Shown here in pieces: positions 4,926-5,796 of a stretch of DNA of 5,796 bases. Under the pieces are notes generated by a model. That model was not told the origin of the DNA and did not search any database. It was given only the letters and a program-made list of their open reading frames with translations. The translations under genes were made by a program, and so were the position numbers. How positions within the stretch are numbered: the stretch's first letter is position 1; each line of letters opens with the position of its first letter. The DNA comes from Chitinophagaceae bacterium (GTDB lineage Bacteria; Bacteroidota; Bacteroidia; Chitinophagales; Chitinophagaceae), in assembly GCA_947483345.1 (NCBI GenBank), contig CANKNL010000195.1, positions 1-5,796 on the forward strand. The letters are read 5' to 3'.

Positions 4926-5796
4926 ATGACGCCACTGCTCACTATAAAAAATCTGTGCATCAAATTTAAAAATGACGCTGAATTTAATACAGCTGTAAAT
5001 AACAATTCATTTGATGTAATGCCCGGCGAACTGGTTGCTATTGTTGGTGAAAGCGGCTCCGGCAAATCGGTAACAGCCTTATCCATTTTACAATTATTAC
5101 CAAAACAGGCTGTTGTTACCGGTGAAATTTTATTTAATGAAGAAGAGCAGGTTGACCTGTTAAAATTAAAAGATAATAGAATAACTGAAATCCGTGGCAA
5201 TAAAATTGCCATGATCTTTCAGGAACCCATGACTTCGCTGAACCCTGTTTTTACCTGTGGTTACCAGGTGATGGAAGCGATCCAGTTACATCAAAAAGTA
5301 ACAAAAGAAACGGCCAGGCAAAAAGCCATTGAACTTTTTGAAAAAGTAAAATTACCTGATCCGGTAAATTTACTCAACCGCTATCCACACGAACTCAGCG
5401 GCGGACAAAAGCAACGGGTAATGATTGCCATGGCCATGAGTTGCAACCCTGCCCTTTTGATTGCCGATGAACCCACTACTGCATTGGATGTGACTGTTCA
5501 AAAAACAATACTGGAACTAATCAAGTCATTACAGCAACAAAATAATATGGGTGTGATTTTTATTACACACGACTTTGGTGTTGTAGCTGATATAGCTGAA
5601 AAGATTCTGGTGATGTACAAAGGCGAAATTGTAGAACAAGGCAACGCTAAAAGCATTTTACTGGCACCACAACATCCTTACACAAAGGCTTTACTGGCCT
5701 GCAGGCCGGCTGGAAAAACAAAAGGTATGCGATTGCCTGTTGTGAGTGATTTTTTAGAGAAGGAGATAAGTCAAAAGTTAAAAGTTAAAAGTCAAA
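4926..5796 (+). CDS. Dipeptide/oligopeptide-type ABC transporter ATP-binding protein (runs off right edge)
   Basis: An ATPase that would power a peptide (or nickel/glutathione-like) importer at the inner membrane. The 290 codons visible form one complete ABC module: Walker A GESGSGKS (41-48), Q-loop FQEPMTSLNP (98-107), signature LSGGQ (157-161), Walker B LLIADEP (177-183), D-loop ALD (186-188) and switch His215. HPYTKALLACRP (250-261) is the C-terminal signature of the OppD/DppD family. The frame does not stop; residues 269-278 (RLPVVSDFLE) resemble the linker of Bacteroidota proteins that fuse two such modules (GsiA/YejF type), so a second ATPase domain probably follows outside the window. 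This fusion is inferred. The frame ends in a 7-bp tandem repeat. ATG 4926 lies 9 bp after the AMP nucleosidase stop and in the same frame; no permease or binding-protein gene is in the window. Confidence 0.9.
   Translation, partial: MTPLLTIKNLCIKFKNDAEFNTAVNNNSFDVMPGELVAIVGESGSGKSVTALSILQLLPKQAVVTGEILFNEEEQVDLLKLKDNRITEIRGNKIAMIFQEPMTSLNPVFTCGYQVMEAIQLHQKVTKETARQKAIELFEKVKLPDPVNLLNRYPHELSGGQKQRVMIAMAMSCNPALLIADEPTTALDVTVQKTILELIKSLQQQNNMGVIFITHDFGVVADIAEKILVMYKGEIVEQGNAKSILLAPQHPYTKALLACRPAGKTKGMRLPVVSDFLEKEISQKLKVKSQ
5769..5796 (+). repeat. Heptanucleotide tandem repeat, at least 4 copies
   Basis: Four back-to-back 7-mers, AGTCAAA, AGTTAAA, AGTTAAA and AGTCAAA, fill 5769-5796 exactly and may continue beyond the window. 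They lie in the open frame of the ABC ATPase just after its first module and are read as SQKLKVKSQ. Since 7 is not a multiple of 3, gain or loss of one copy would shift the frame. Confidence 0.8.

Overview
The window looks like an ordinary chromosomal stretch from a member of the Bacteroidota, most likely Chitinophagaceae or a near relative. The reasons are AT-rich DNA, starts without Shine-Dalgarno sequences, a clear Bacteroidota promoter (TTG, 20 bp, TATCTTTG) and protein types typical of that phylum: a LolA-like chaperone, a short AMP nucleosidase, a stand-alone HsdR-N nuclease-fold protein, and a dipeptide-type ABC ATPase that probably continues into a second ATPase module. The taxon is inferred; no rRNA or marker gene is present. 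No mobile element, CRISPR array, tRNA or rRNA was seen.

Layout. Positions 1-515 (minus) hold the N-terminal part of a DUF4407-type membrane protein that runs off the left edge. A 279-bp divergent gap follows, with inverted repeats and the promoter of a LolA-like periplasmic chaperone (795-1451, plus). This gene converges on ubiX (1475-2035, minus), which encodes the flavin prenyltransferase that makes prenyl-FMN. A 206-bp divergent gap separates ubiX from an APC-superfamily amino acid permease (2242-3639, plus). The permease start codon lies inside a 12-bp perfect inverted repeat. The permease ends 3 bp from a convergent gene for a small PD-(D/E)XK protein (3643-4083, minus). A 62-bp divergent gap leads to AMP nucleosidase (4146-4916, plus), followed after 9 bp by an oligopeptide/dipeptide ABC ATPase (4926 to the right edge, plus), open at the end of the window.

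How the genes relate. Most are independent housekeeping functions: lipoprotein trafficking, cofactor synthesis, amino acid uptake, purine salvage and peptide transport. The only likely operon is AMP nucleosidase plus the ABC ATPase. I see no convincing multi-gene novel system. The points most worth checking are the inverted repeat over the permease start, a 7-bp tandem repeat inside the ABC ATPase reading frame at the right edge, the solitary nuclease-fold protein with an intact active-site motif, and a long imperfect inverted repeat just upstream of the lolA promoter.
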